NCBI RefSeq assembly: GCF_002217405.1
Contig: NZ_MUHE01000021.1
Coordinates: 51,954 to 98,164, forward strand
Direction of reading: 5' to 3'
DNA from: Flavobacterium psychrophilum DSM 3660 = ATCC 49418
GTDB lineage: Bacteria > Bacteroidota > Bacteroidia > Flavobacteriales > Flavobacteriaceae
DNA: 46,211 nt
The number at the start of each line of letters is the position of its first letter. Within the stretch, counting starts at the first letter, position 1. Under the pieces are notes generated by a model that saw nothing but the letters and a program-made list of their open reading frames with translations, was not told where the DNA came from and ran no database searches. A program made the translations under genes and the position numbers. Shown piece after piece: positions 7,392 through 15,657 of the stretch.

Positions 7392-10300
7392 ATGAACCAG
7401 AATTATTTTCAAAAAAAGGATACAAAAGCATGTTTTTTTGTGGTTTTTGCAGTGTTATTATTGTTGAATGCTTTTAGTATAAGTGCGCAAACTACAATTA
7501 TAGGGCCTGCAACTGGAGGAGGTTTTGAGGCTGGTACTACATTTGCTGCAAATGGTTGGAGTACTATTGGTGGGTCTGCAACGCAAAACGTCTGGTTTGA
7601 CGGAACTTCAGGAGCAACAGGCTTTTCGGGATCACGTTGTGCTTATATTTCAAATACAGCAGGAGGTGCCCATCTTTACGATATTTCTAGTTCAAGGGCA
7701 TCTTTTTTGTATAGGAATATAACTATTCCCGCAGGAGAAGTTGATATTTCTTTAAGTTTTAAATGGATAAATGCTGGAGAATCCTCTTACGATAAAATAC
7801 GAGTTTGGGTAGTACCCACTACATTTACACCAACCTCCGGAACTGCAATATCAGCCTCTGGTGCGGCACCAACTGGAATTATTCAAATTGGAGGTGATTT
7901 TAGCGTGAAAACAACTTGGACATCTGAAAATCTATTGCTTCCCTCTGCCTATGCAGGTACAACTGTCAGATTGGTTTTCGAATGGACAAATGATTCAAGC
8001 ATTGGAGCACAGCCTCCAGGAGCAATAGATGATGTGTTATTAGTTTCTAAAACATGTTATGGTTCAGGAATCGGAACAACTACATTAGGTTGTCCTAATA
8101 CTGTTTCTGGCGGTTTAGGATTAGGTGGGTCGCCAGCACCCACAATTACTTGTTCTACTGCGGCATGTGCAAATCTAGAAGCTACATTTACACCAATTAA
8201 GCAGACTACAAGTTATACCGTGTCTTCAATAGCTTATGCACCTCCATATCAATTTAATTGCATGAAAAACCCTGTAAGTGTAAATGTTGATGATATGTGG
8301 TCTCCAGTTGTTAATTTGCCTTTTAATTTTTGTTTTTATGGAAATACTTACAGTCAATGTGTGATAGGTTCTAATGGAGTTTTAACTTTTAACACTGCAA
8401 AAGCAAATACTGTCTCTGGTTATTCTTTTTCAGATAACTTGCCAAGTACAACAGGAAACTTATTTGAAAATTCAATTTATGGAGTATATCATGATATAAA
8501 CCCAGCAATTGGCGGAGAGGTAGGTTGGGAATTAATAACATTAAATACAGGATGTAGAGCATTAGTTGCTTCATGGAATAATGTTCCTATGTATAGTTGT
8601 ACCTCAGACAACTATACAGGTATGATGGTTCTTTACGAGAACACAAATATAATTGAGGTATATATTAAGAATAAAACTGTTTGCGCCACTTGGAACGGTG
8701 GTAATGCTATCGTAGGCTTACAAAACGCAACCGGAACAGCAGCAACTGTAGCTCCAGGCAGAAATGCTTTAGATCCAGATTGGGCTACTACAAACGAAGC
8801 ATGGCGTTTTACACCATCTGGTGCAAGTGTTCCTACTTCGATAAAATGGTATGAAGGTGCAGGAACTTCAGGTCCTGTTGTAGGAAATACTGCCGTTATA
8901 AATGTGTGTCCACTTGTTACAACAACATATACTGCCGAACTGAATTATACATTATGTAATGGACTTGCGTATTCAAATACTGCGCAAACAACTGTAAATG
9001 TTAATACTGACAAAACTTGGAATGGTTCTTTGAGTGCAGATTGGAATGTTGCTGGTAACTGGACTCCTTCAGGAATTCCTACAATTGCTCAGGCAGTAAA
9101 TATTCCTAGTACTGTAAATAATCCAATTATAGGCACAGGAGTAGACGCGTTAGCTTGTAGTGTAAAAATACAAAGTGGAGCTATTTTAACAGTTAATTCT
9201 GGTTTTAGTATTACTGTAGCTAATGTTGTTAATGTGCTAGCAGGTGGTACTTTTAATATTAAAAATACAGGAAGTTTAGTGCAAACAAATAATGTTACCA
9301 ACTCAGGAAATATTAATATGGAGCGTATTGCAAATCTTCGTTTACAAGATTATTGCTATTGGTCGTCGCCTGTTGGGAACCTACTAGCAGGAACATTTCC
9401 AGTGCAAAGCGTGTCGCCACTTACCCCAGCTGGGTTTATATACAAATGGGGAACTACAGCAGTAAATACTAATGGAGGTTTTGGAAATTGGATAAGCACT
9501 ACAGAGAATATGATTCCAACAACAGGTTATATTCTTCGTGCACCAAACGGATTTACAAATGCCGCACCAAGCGCGCTAAAAGCAAACTTTATTGGTACAC
9601 CAAATAACGGTATTTTTACTCCATCTATTATTAGAGGTACTGATGTTACAGGAGTTGCTCCAAATGGAATTATAAGAACAATAGAAGATGACAACTGGAA
9701 TCTTATAGGAAACCCATACCCATCTGCGATAGATGCGCTAACTTTTTTAAACTTAGCTGCTAATAATATGATTGACGGATCTATACGTTTATGGACTCAC
9801 GGGACACTGCCTAGTACAGGTGTAACAGATCCTTTCTATGCAGATTACGCATATAATTATACAGATACCGATTATATTATTTATAATAAATTAGGTGCGA
9901 GCGCAGGACCAAGTGTCTTTAATGGTAAGATAGCTGCCGGACAATCGTTTTTAGTGCTAATGAATAACGGGCCAGCAGGATCAGGCACCGTAACTTTTAA
10001 CAATACAATGAGAGTTACTAATAACAATAGCCAATTTTATAAAAAAGCAAGTTTTACTAAAAACACTACAGAGGAGAAACATAGGTTTTGGATAGATTTA
10101 ATTTCGCCAACTACCACTGCAAACAGAATCTTAATTGGTTACGCTAATGACGCAACACACGAAAAAGAAAATTTATATGATGCAATAACCGATTATAAAT
10201 CAAGTCAGAATTTTTATTCATTAATTAATGATGAGCCAATGGTTATTCAAGGTAGAGCATTACCATTTGATATAAATGATAATGTGCCTGTGGGAATAAA

Positions 10301-10745
10301 AATCCCTGCAAACGGAACTTATAAAATTGCTATTGCTGCCGTTGATGCTATGTTTGCTGCGGGAGCACAAACCATATACCTTGAAGATAAATTCCTAAAT
10401 GTAATACACAATCTAACCGAAACACCATATCAGTTTACAGCAGTAGCAGGAATAACAAACAATCGTTTTGTAATTCGTTATACAGAAAACGCATTATCAA
10501 ACAACGATTTTAATTATTCAAATAACATAAATGTATTTGCTAATAATGGCATCAACATAATATCAACTAAAGAAAATATTAAAGATGTTGTTATTTATGA
10601 TGTGTTAGGAAAAACATTGTTAGATAAAAAAAGTATTATCAAAAACGAAGTAAAACTAACCGAATTACCACCTACAACAAGTGTTATAATCGTTAAAGTA
10701 ACCTTAGGAAATAATAAAGTAGTAATAAAAAAAGTAATTTACTAA
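7392..10745 (+). CDS. Large secreted protein with type IX secretion C-terminal signal
   Basis: 1117 residues. An N-terminal Sec signal peptide (charged start, hydrophobic 14-28, cleavage after SISAQ near 33) takes it to the periplasm. The last 75 residues match a T9SS sorting domain (DVVIYDVLGKTLLDKK, then a lysine-rich VVIKKVIY end), the sort of signal used to cross the outer membrane and attach at the surface; the sequence resembles the type C variant best. Residues 40-215 look like a beta-sandwich (MAM/jelly-roll type, IDDVLLVSKTC at its end). The middle is Thr/Asn/Gly-rich with cysteine pairs and immunoglobulin-like strands, and no catalytic motif. A surface adhesin or structural protein is likely, but its ligand is unknown. 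It is not in an obvious operon. Confidence 0.85.
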   Translation: MNQNYFQKKDTKACFFVVFAVLLLLNAFSISAQTTIIGPATGGGFEAGTTFAANGWSTIGGSATQNVWFDGTSGATGFSGSRCAYISNTAGGAHLYDISSSRASFLYRNITIPAGEVDISLSFKWINAGESSYDKIRVWVVPTTFTPTSGTAISASGAAPTGIIQIGGDFSVKTTWTSENLLLPSAYAGTTVRLVFEWTNDSSIGAQPPGAIDDVLLVSKTCYGSGIGTTTLGCPNTVSGGLGLGGSPAPTITCSTAACANLEATFTPIKQTTSYTVSSIAYAPPYQFNCMKNPVSVNVDDMWSPVVNLPFNFCFYGNTYSQCVIGSNGVLTFNTAKANTVSGYSFSDNLPSTTGNLFENSIYGVYHDINPAIGGEVGWELITLNTGCRALVASWNNVPMYSCTSDNYTGMMVLYENTNIIEVYIKNKTVCATWNGGNAIVGLQNATGTAATVAPGRNALDPDWATTNEAWRFTPSGASVPTSIKWYEGAGTSGPVVGNTAVINVCPLVTTTYTAELNYTLCNGLAYSNTAQTTVNVNTDKTWNGSLSADWNVAGNWTPSGIPTIAQAVNIPSTVNNPIIGTGVDALACSVKIQSGAILTVNSGFSITVANVVNVLAGGTFNIKNTGSLVQTNNVTNSGNINMERIANLRLQDYCYWSSPVGNLLAGTFPVQSVSPLTPAGFIYKWGTTAVNTNGGFGNWISTTENMIPTTGYILRAPNGFTNAAPSALKANFIGTPNNGIFTPSIIRGTDVTGVAPNGIIRTIEDDNWNLIGNPYPSAIDALTFLNLAANNMIDGSIRLWTHGTLPSTGVTDPFYADYAYNYTDTDYIIYNKLGASAGPSVFNGKIAAGQSFLVLMNNGPAGSGTVTFNNTMRVTNNNSQFYKKASFTKNTTEEKHRFWIDLISPTTTANRILIGYANDATHEKENLYDAITDYKSSQNFYSLINDEPMVIQGRALPFDINDNVPVGIKIPANGTYKIAIAAVDAMFAAGAQTIYLEDKFLNVIHNLTETPYQFTAVAGITNNRFVIRYTENALSNNDFNYSNNINVFANNGINIISTKENIKDVVIYDVLGKTLLDKKSIIKNEVKLTELPPTTSVIIVKVTLGNNKVVIKKVIY

Positions 10746-10907
10746 ATTGTTTAACCCGTTGGGCATAAATAATAAATACTTATTATTTTAAAATAGAAAC
10801 CCCGTAAAACCATGTTTTACTATAACTATATTAAAACGTCCTGATAAAGCTAACGATATTGTATGATGTTTAAAAACAAATAGAATTACAATCCCTAATA
10901 GAATAAA

Positions 10908-11234
10908 TTATTTATAATTTAAAAACTTCCAAAAAGACCTCGATTTTAAATAGTCGAGGTTTTTTTCATTAGCATAAGCCTCTTTTTCAAAAATAATATT
11001 CCTATAAGCTTTGTTGCTATCTTTGTATCTAATCATTTGAATTAAAAAATCTAAAAAATACCAAATATAAAAAGGCAAAATAAGCAACTCTAATTGCTGG
11101 CGAATATGTATCTTTTCGTGGTTTATGAGAATTTTATCTGTTTTATCAAAAACATTTCTAATAATTATAAATGGAAAAAAAGTAAATCCTCTGTATTTTT
11201 TTGAAATTAAATATTTAGAAACAATTAGAAACAT
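10908..11234 (-). CDS. Small HExxH-motif protein, putative membrane-associated metallopeptidase
   Basis: 108 residues, not assigned to a named family. HEKIH at residues 39-43 (preceded by ILIN) is an HExxH zinc-binding motif, and FEKEAYANE downstream offers a third ligand glutamate, the gluzincin pattern. Between them lies a hydrophobic stretch (LLILPFYIWYFLDFLI) long enough to cross or sit in the membrane. That combination recalls a stripped-down M48/M56-type peptidase domain. It is short for an active enzyme, so it may be a remnant or a metal-binding protein. It diverges from the DUF5522 gene with only 26 bp between starts. Its last codons contain a hairpin with a plus-strand T run (10937-10966). 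Confidence 0.65.
   Translation of the reverse strand: MFLIVSKYLISKKYRGFTFFPFIIIRNVFDKTDKILINHEKIHIRQQLELLILPFYIWYFLDFLIQMIRYKDSNKAYRNIIFEKEAYANEKNLDYLKSRSFWKFLNYK
10937..10966 (+). terminator. Terminator-like hairpin inside the 3' end of the HExxH gene
   Basis: ACCTCGA (10937-10943) pairs with TCGAGGT (10954-10960), followed on the plus strand by seven T. It could end transcription coming from the secreted-protein gene 190 bp upstream while also coding for part of the antisense protein. Confidence 0.45.
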
Positions 11235-11247
11235 ACTTTAAAGTTTA

Positions 11248-11255
11248 TAAATTTG
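11248..11255 (+). promoter_or_regulatory. -7 promoter element (TAAATTTG) for the DUF5522 gene
   Basis: Fits TAnnTTTG but ends only 5 bp before the ATG at 11261, so the transcript would be nearly leaderless or begin at a downstream start. No TTTG is seen 19 bp upstream. Confidence 0.35.
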
Positions 11256-11260
11256 TAATC

Positions 11261-11437
11261 ATGAATTTACAAAGTAAAGAAAATAAACCAATAGAAGGCG
11301 AAGATTTCTATTACACACCAGAAGGCTACAAATGCTTTACAGATAAATACCACTTAAAACGGGGCTATTGTTGCAAAAGCGGATGCCGCCATTGTCCCTA
11401 TGGTTTCAATAAAAAAACAGGAACAATAAAGAAGTAA
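11261..11437 (+). CDS. DUF5522 family small cysteine-rich protein
   Basis: A 58-residue protein. The hallmark is FYYTPEGYKCFTDKYHLKRG followed by YCCKSGCRHCPYGF. The four cysteines at 37, 38, 42 and 45 plus histidine 44 suggest a bound metal or an iron-sulfur cluster, though no function is established for this family. It matches what I know of DUF5522 in Bacteroidetes. Complete from ATG to TAA. It starts 26 bp from the divergent HExxH gene. The 281 bp after it carry an 11-bp tandem repeat at 11599-11620 before hutU and nothing else recognisable. Confidence 0.8.
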   Translation: MNLQSKENKPIEGEDFYYTPEGYKCFTDKYHLKRGYCCKSGCRHCPYGFNKKTGTIKK

Positions 11438-11598
11438 AAAAATAGCGATTGCAAACAGATTAGTAACACTATGATATGAATAACCAATCATTAAAATACA
11501 GCATTATGATATACAAATCCTACCATAGATCAGTTATTCGTTATCCATAGCTTTTTTATAATAACAACCCGTTTTAATGATATTATTTATTTAACTAA

Positions 11599-11620
11599 CA
11601 GTTTACCATCAGTTTACCAT
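11599..11620 (+). repeat. Tandem 11-bp direct repeat upstream of hutU
   Basis: CAGTTTACCAT occurs twice back to back (11599-11609 and 11610-11620), 98 bp before the hutU start. The 11-bp period is one helical turn, so a protein could bind both copies on one DNA face. A role as an operator is inference. Confidence 0.5.
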
Positions 11621-11718
11621 AAATTAAAAACAACAACAGTTCTTAGTTTCAACCTATTCTTAGTCTTCAAAAAAACTTAGAATCTGAACAGCTCAGAACC
11701 TTAGCAACTCAATAAAAA

Positions 11719-13701
11719 ATGACTTTCAAAGAACAAATACAACAAGGAATACCAGCTACACTTCCAAATCCTAAACCATACGATTTAGCTATAAATCATG
11801 CACCAAAACGAAAAGAAATCCTTTCGGTCGAGGAGAAAAAATTAGCCTTAAGAAATGCTTTACGATATTTCGATGCAAAACACCACGCAACGTTAATCCA
11901 AGAATTCTCGCACGAGCTCGAAACCTACGGACGCATTTATATGTATCGTTTTCGTCCAGATTACGAAATAAAAGCCAGACCTATTTCTGATTATCCAGGA
12001 AAATGTGACCAAGCAAAAGCCATCATGCTCATGATTCAGAATAATCTCGATTATGCAGTAGCACAACACCCTCATGAGTTAATTACTTATGGCGGAAATG
12101 GCGCAGTTTTCTCCAATTGGGCACAATATTTACTCACAATGCAATACCTGTCTGAAATGACAGACGAGCAAACATTGGCTATGTATTCTGGTCACCCCAT
12201 GGGATTATTTCCTTCTCATAAAGAAGCACCTAGAGTTGTTGTAACTAACGGAATGGTTATTCCTAATTACTCTAAACCAGACGATTGGGAAAAAATGAAT
12301 GCACTTGGTGTTTCCCAATACGGACAAATGACCGCAGGAAGTTATATGTATATTGGTCCACAAGGAATTGTACACGGAACAACCATCACGGTTTTAAACG
12401 GTTTCAGAAAAATTAAAAAAACAACTTCTGGAGGCCTATTTGTAACCTCAGGATTAGGAGGAATGAGCGGGGCACAACCCAAAGCAGGAAATATAGCGGG
12501 TTGCATTACCGTTTGTGCCGAAGTAAATGCAAAAATCACACACATTCGTCACTCGCAAGGCTGGGTAAACGAAGTTTTTCAAAACATAGACAAACTAGTA
12601 GCCAGAGTCATTTTGGCCAAAGCCAACAAAGAAGTCGTATCCCTTGCTTATCTAGGAAATGTAGTTGATGTTTGGGAACGATTCGACCAAGAAAACATAC
12701 ACATCGATTTAGGATCAGACCAAACCTCCCTACACAATCCATGGGCTGGCGGTTACTATCCAGTTGGGATTTCATTCGAAGAAGCCAACGAAATGATGGC
12801 AAACAACCCTAAATTATTTAAAGAAAAAATACAAGAAACATTACGCAGACACACAAAAGCCATAAACAAACACACCGCAAAAGGAACCTATTTCTTCGAT
12901 TACGGAAACGCATTCCTACTAGAAGCCTCTCGTGCAGGAGCAGATATAATGGCAGAAAACCACATAGATTTCCGCTACCCAAGCTACGTACAAGACATTA
13001 TGGGACCCATGTGTTTCGACTACGGCTTTGGCCCTTTCCGATGGGTTTGTGCCTCAGGAAAACCAGAAGATTTAGCAAAAACCGATGCCATTGCTTGCCA
13101 AGTTCTCGAACAAATGATGCAAAACTCACCACAAGAAATCAAGCAACAAATGCAAGACAACATCACCTGGATAAAAGGCGCACAGCAAAACAAACTAGTA
13201 GTTGGATCACAAGCACGAATCCTATATGCAGATGCCGAAGGAAGAATAAAAATAGCAGAAGCTTTTAACCAAGCCATCGCAAAAGGAGAAATTCAAACCA
13301 TAATTCTAGGACGTGACCACCATGATGTATCAGGAACAGATTCCCCATATCGCGAAACCTCAAATATTTACGATGGCTCACGATTCACCGCCGATATGGC
13401 CATACAAAACGTCATTGGCGACAGCTTCCGTGGCGCCACATGGGTATCTATCCACAACGGCGGCGGCGTAGGCTGGGGAGAAGTAATAAACGGCGGCTTC
13501 GGCATGGTGCTCGACGGCTCAAAAGAAGCCTCAAAACGATTAGAATCAATGCTTTTCTGGGACGTAAACAACGGGATATCACGCAGAAGCTGGGCAAGAA
13601 ACAACAACGCAATTTTCGCAATCCAAAGAGCCATGGCCGCACAACCGCTACTAAAAATTACAATTCCCAACATAGTCGAAGACAAATTGTTCGATTTTTA
13701 A
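11719..13701 (+). CDS. hutU: Urocanate hydratase, long form
   Basis: Converts urocanate to 4-imidazolone-5-propionate with NAD+ as tightly bound electrophile, the second step of histidine degradation. At 660 aa it is the longer form found in Bacteroidetes; the classical enzyme is about 555. Characteristic segments: YGGNGAVFSNWAQYLL, the nucleotide-binding GGLFVTSGLGGMSGAQ, IMGPMCFDYGFGPFRWVCAS with the active-site cysteine region, and GATWVSIHNGGGVGWGEV near the C-terminus. Cytosolic. No hutH, hutI or hutG lies beside it, so the rest of the pathway must be elsewhere or absent. Upstream are an 11-bp tandem repeat and an AT-rich leader without a clear TAnnTTTG. A family-2 repeat follows the stop. 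Confidence 0.92.
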   Translation: MTFKEQIQQGIPATLPNPKPYDLAINHAPKRKEILSVEEKKLALRNALRYFDAKHHATLIQEFSHELETYGRIYMYRFRPDYEIKARPISDYPGKCDQAKAIMLMIQNNLDYAVAQHPHELITYGGNGAVFSNWAQYLLTMQYLSEMTDEQTLAMYSGHPMGLFPSHKEAPRVVVTNGMVIPNYSKPDDWEKMNALGVSQYGQMTAGSYMYIGPQGIVHGTTITVLNGFRKIKKTTSGGLFVTSGLGGMSGAQPKAGNIAGCITVCAEVNAKITHIRHSQGWVNEVFQNIDKLVARVILAKANKEVVSLAYLGNVVDVWERFDQENIHIDLGSDQTSLHNPWAGGYYPVGISFEEANEMMANNPKLFKEKIQETLRRHTKAINKHTAKGTYFFDYGNAFLLEASRAGADIMAENHIDFRYPSYVQDIMGPMCFDYGFGPFRWVCASGKPEDLAKTDAIACQVLEQMMQNSPQEIKQQMQDNITWIKGAQQNKLVVGSQARILYADAEGRIKIAEAFNQAIAKGEIQTIILGRDHHDVSGTDSPYRETSNIYDGSRFTADMAIQNVIGDSFRGATWVSIHNGGGVGWGEVINGGFGMVLDGSKEASKRLESMLFWDVNNGISRRSWARNNNAIFAIQRAMAAQPLLKITIPNIVEDKLFDF

Positions 13702-13763
13702 ACACAATAATTAAAAGCCAATCCAGCTGTACACTACAATCTTTTTTGTAAAATTGTTTTTTT

Positions 13764-13855
13764 ATAAGCCCAAAAAGGAGCTTCCTTTGGTCGCTCTTTT
13801 TAGGCAATAAAAAATACAATTTTCCCGCAAAAGGATTTCCGTTTCCATCTGGGCT
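13764..13855 (-). repeat. Dispersed hairpin repeat family 2, copy 2
   Basis: On the minus strand it begins AGCCCAGATGGAAACGGAAA, contains GAGCGACCAAAGGAAGCTCC and ends in GGGCT, so the outermost bases are inverted repeats. The segment with GAGCGACC is identical over about 20 bases in copy 3. It fills the gap between hutU and the second J-domain gene. Confidence 0.65.
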
Positions 13856-13870
13856 AAAAACACAAAACAC

Positions 13871-14974
13871 ATGAACAACCAACTAAAAATCATACTCCAA
13901 CAAAAATCAGAAGAAAAAACAAACAAACAAATTGAAGACATTAGCAAAAAACTTCAAAAAATAGAAAAGCTAAACACTGATTTCGAAAAATTAAAAACCA
14001 AAATAACAAACATTCGCCAATTAGTCGACAAGAAAACTACCGAAATCAAAATTAATTTGTGCCATACCAAAGAACAATTCGTCATTTTATTGATAAAAAA
14101 ATTCGGTATGAAAAGTTTTACAAAATGGGAAAAAGAAATTATAGCAAACCTAATAAACGAAGAACTAGAACTCTTAGCCAACTATAATCACGAAAGCGAA
14201 GACCTGCAAAAAGCCCTCGATCAATACTTCAAATCTCAAAAAGAAAATTTAAATAAGTTCGAAACGGAAATAATACAAGAAAGCATCAAAGATATGCTCG
14301 CACAATTCGATTTAGACTTTGAAGATGAAGATCTTGATTTTGAGAAAATAAATGACCCAGCCTTCAAAAAACGAGTTGAAGAAAAAATGAGAACCAAACA
14401 AAAAGAAGCAAACGAAAGGCAAAAACAACTCGAAAAAGAACAAAAAATCGAAAAAACCGACATCGATTTTCAAAAAATATACAAAAAACTAGCCAAATTA
14501 GCACACCCAGATCTGTATAAATCCAAAGACGAAAAAGCCACAAAAGAAGAACAAATGCAAAGGCTTACAAAAGCTTGGAACGAAAGAGATTATTACGAAT
14601 TGCTCATGCTTTGGCTAGAAATAGACCCACAAAACACAATCGAATTAGAAATTAATCAAACCAATCAGAAAAACATAATAGCCCAATTAAACTCAAAAAT
14701 AAAAGAAATTGAAGCCGAAACCTACCAGGTAAAATTTCATTTCGATGATACCGCTTTCTACTACCAGTTTAACGCTTCCTCCGAAAAAGCCATACATACC
14801 AATATCGAAAAATACAAGAAAACACTAAAGGAGAACCTCGAAATGACCGCCTCAAAACACCTAGAAGTCGAGAAAACAAAAACATTCAAAATAATACTAA
14901 ACAACATTTACCAGTCTAATCAAGAAAGTGATTTTAGGAATTATCTAGATGATTTGGGCATAGATTTTGATTAA
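13871..14974 (+). CDS. J-domain-containing coiled-coil protein
   Basis: 367 residues. Residues 10-65 and 160-200 are charged, Lys/Glu-rich and likely coiled coil. A degenerate J domain lies unusually near the middle, at about 198-255, with HPD at 212-214 (LAHPDLY) and helix III KAWNERDYYELLMLW. No G/F or zinc-finger region, so it is a class C-type J protein, probably giving DnaK access to a specific client. The C-terminal 100 residues have no recognisable motif. Cytosolic. The next gene, a DUF4136 lipoprotein, starts 36 bp later on the same strand, so they may be co-transcribed; the terminator is at 15561. No promoter is clear in front, where a family-2 repeat sits. Confidence 0.75.
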   Translation: MNNQLKIILQQKSEEKTNKQIEDISKKLQKIEKLNTDFEKLKTKITNIRQLVDKKTTEIKINLCHTKEQFVILLIKKFGMKSFTKWEKEIIANLINEELELLANYNHESEDLQKALDQYFKSQKENLNKFETEIIQESIKDMLAQFDLDFEDEDLDFEKINDPAFKKRVEEKMRTKQKEANERQKQLEKEQKIEKTDIDFQKIYKKLAKLAHPDLYKSKDEKATKEEQMQRLTKAWNERDYYELLMLWLEIDPQNTIELEINQTNQKNIIAQLNSKIKEIEAETYQVKFHFDDTAFYYQFNASSEKAIHTNIEKYKKTLKENLEMTASKHLEVEKTKTFKIILNNIYQSNQESDFRNYLDDLGIDFD

Positions 14975-15010
14975 TACTATTAATAATCAATTAGTTAAAA
15001 AAATAAAATC

Positions 15011-15541
15011 ATGAAAACAATTAAATTTTTAGCAATATTAGTACCATTCTTATTCGCCTCATGTAGCGCAGTAAGAGTAAATTCTGATTATGACAAAAAA
15101 ACAGATTTTTCGGTTTACAAAACCTATGCTTTTTACAAAACAGGAATCGACAAAGTAGAAATTTCTGATTTAGACAAAAAACGAATCCTCCGTTCTATCG
15201 ATGAGCAAATGACTACCAAAGGTTTTACCAAAAGTGAAACACCAGATTTGCTAATAAATATTAATACCAAAGCCGAAAAAAACATAAATGTTAACCAATT
15301 TAATGCCTATTACGGATATGGTTGGGGCTTTGGTTGGGACCCTTATTTTGGCGCAAACTACAGCATCAATACAAATACCGAAGGAACGCTAACCATCGAT
15401 CTAATAGACGCCAAGAAAAAAGAACTAATTTGGCAAGGAGAAGGCGTAGGCTATTTAACTAAAAACACCAACAAAAAAGACGAAAACATAAAATGTTTCG
15501 TCAATAGCATTTTATTGCAATATCCACCAGTAAGCAAATAA
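15011..15541 (+). CDS. DUF4136 family lipoprotein
   Basis: A 176-residue lipoprotein. The signal peptide ends in lipobox LFASC with the acylated cysteine at 19. The mature part begins AVRVNSDYDKKTDF and YKTYAFYK, the standard DUF4136 opening. A Gly/Tyr/Trp-rich segment (YYGYGWGFGWDPYFG) follows mid-protein, then GTLTIDLIDAKKKELIWQG, the conserved C-terminal strand pair. Likely anchored to the inner leaflet of the outer membrane. Function unknown. It lies 36 bp after the J-domain gene and ends at the terminator 20 bp downstream. Confidence 0.88.
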   Translation: MKTIKFLAILVPFLFASCSAVRVNSDYDKKTDFSVYKTYAFYKTGIDKVEISDLDKKRILRSIDEQMTTKGFTKSETPDLLININTKAEKNINVNQFNAYYGYGWGFGWDPYFGANYSINTNTEGTLTIDLIDAKKKELIWQGEGVGYLTKNTNKKDENIKCFVNSILLQYPPVSK

Positions 15542-15560
15542 AGTATAAAACTGAAAATTA

Positions 15561-15591
15561 AAAACCAAAACAAAAAAGTTTTGGTTTTTTT
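15561..15591 (+). terminator. Terminator after the DUF4136 gene
   Basis: An 11-bp perfect stem (AAAACCAAAAC 15561-15571, GTTTTGGTTTT 15578-15588) with a loop of six A, running into T. Confidence 0.8.
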
Positions 15592-15657
15592 ATACAATAA
15601 ACTAAAAAAAACATTATTTAATCCCTAAATTTACTTCCAAACAATAATTACAATATT

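Noticed and set aside
13011..13947. Several open frames antisense or out of frame with hutU and after it
   Set aside because: They follow the coding bias of hutU in other frames and show no domain; the stretch after the stop is a repeat.
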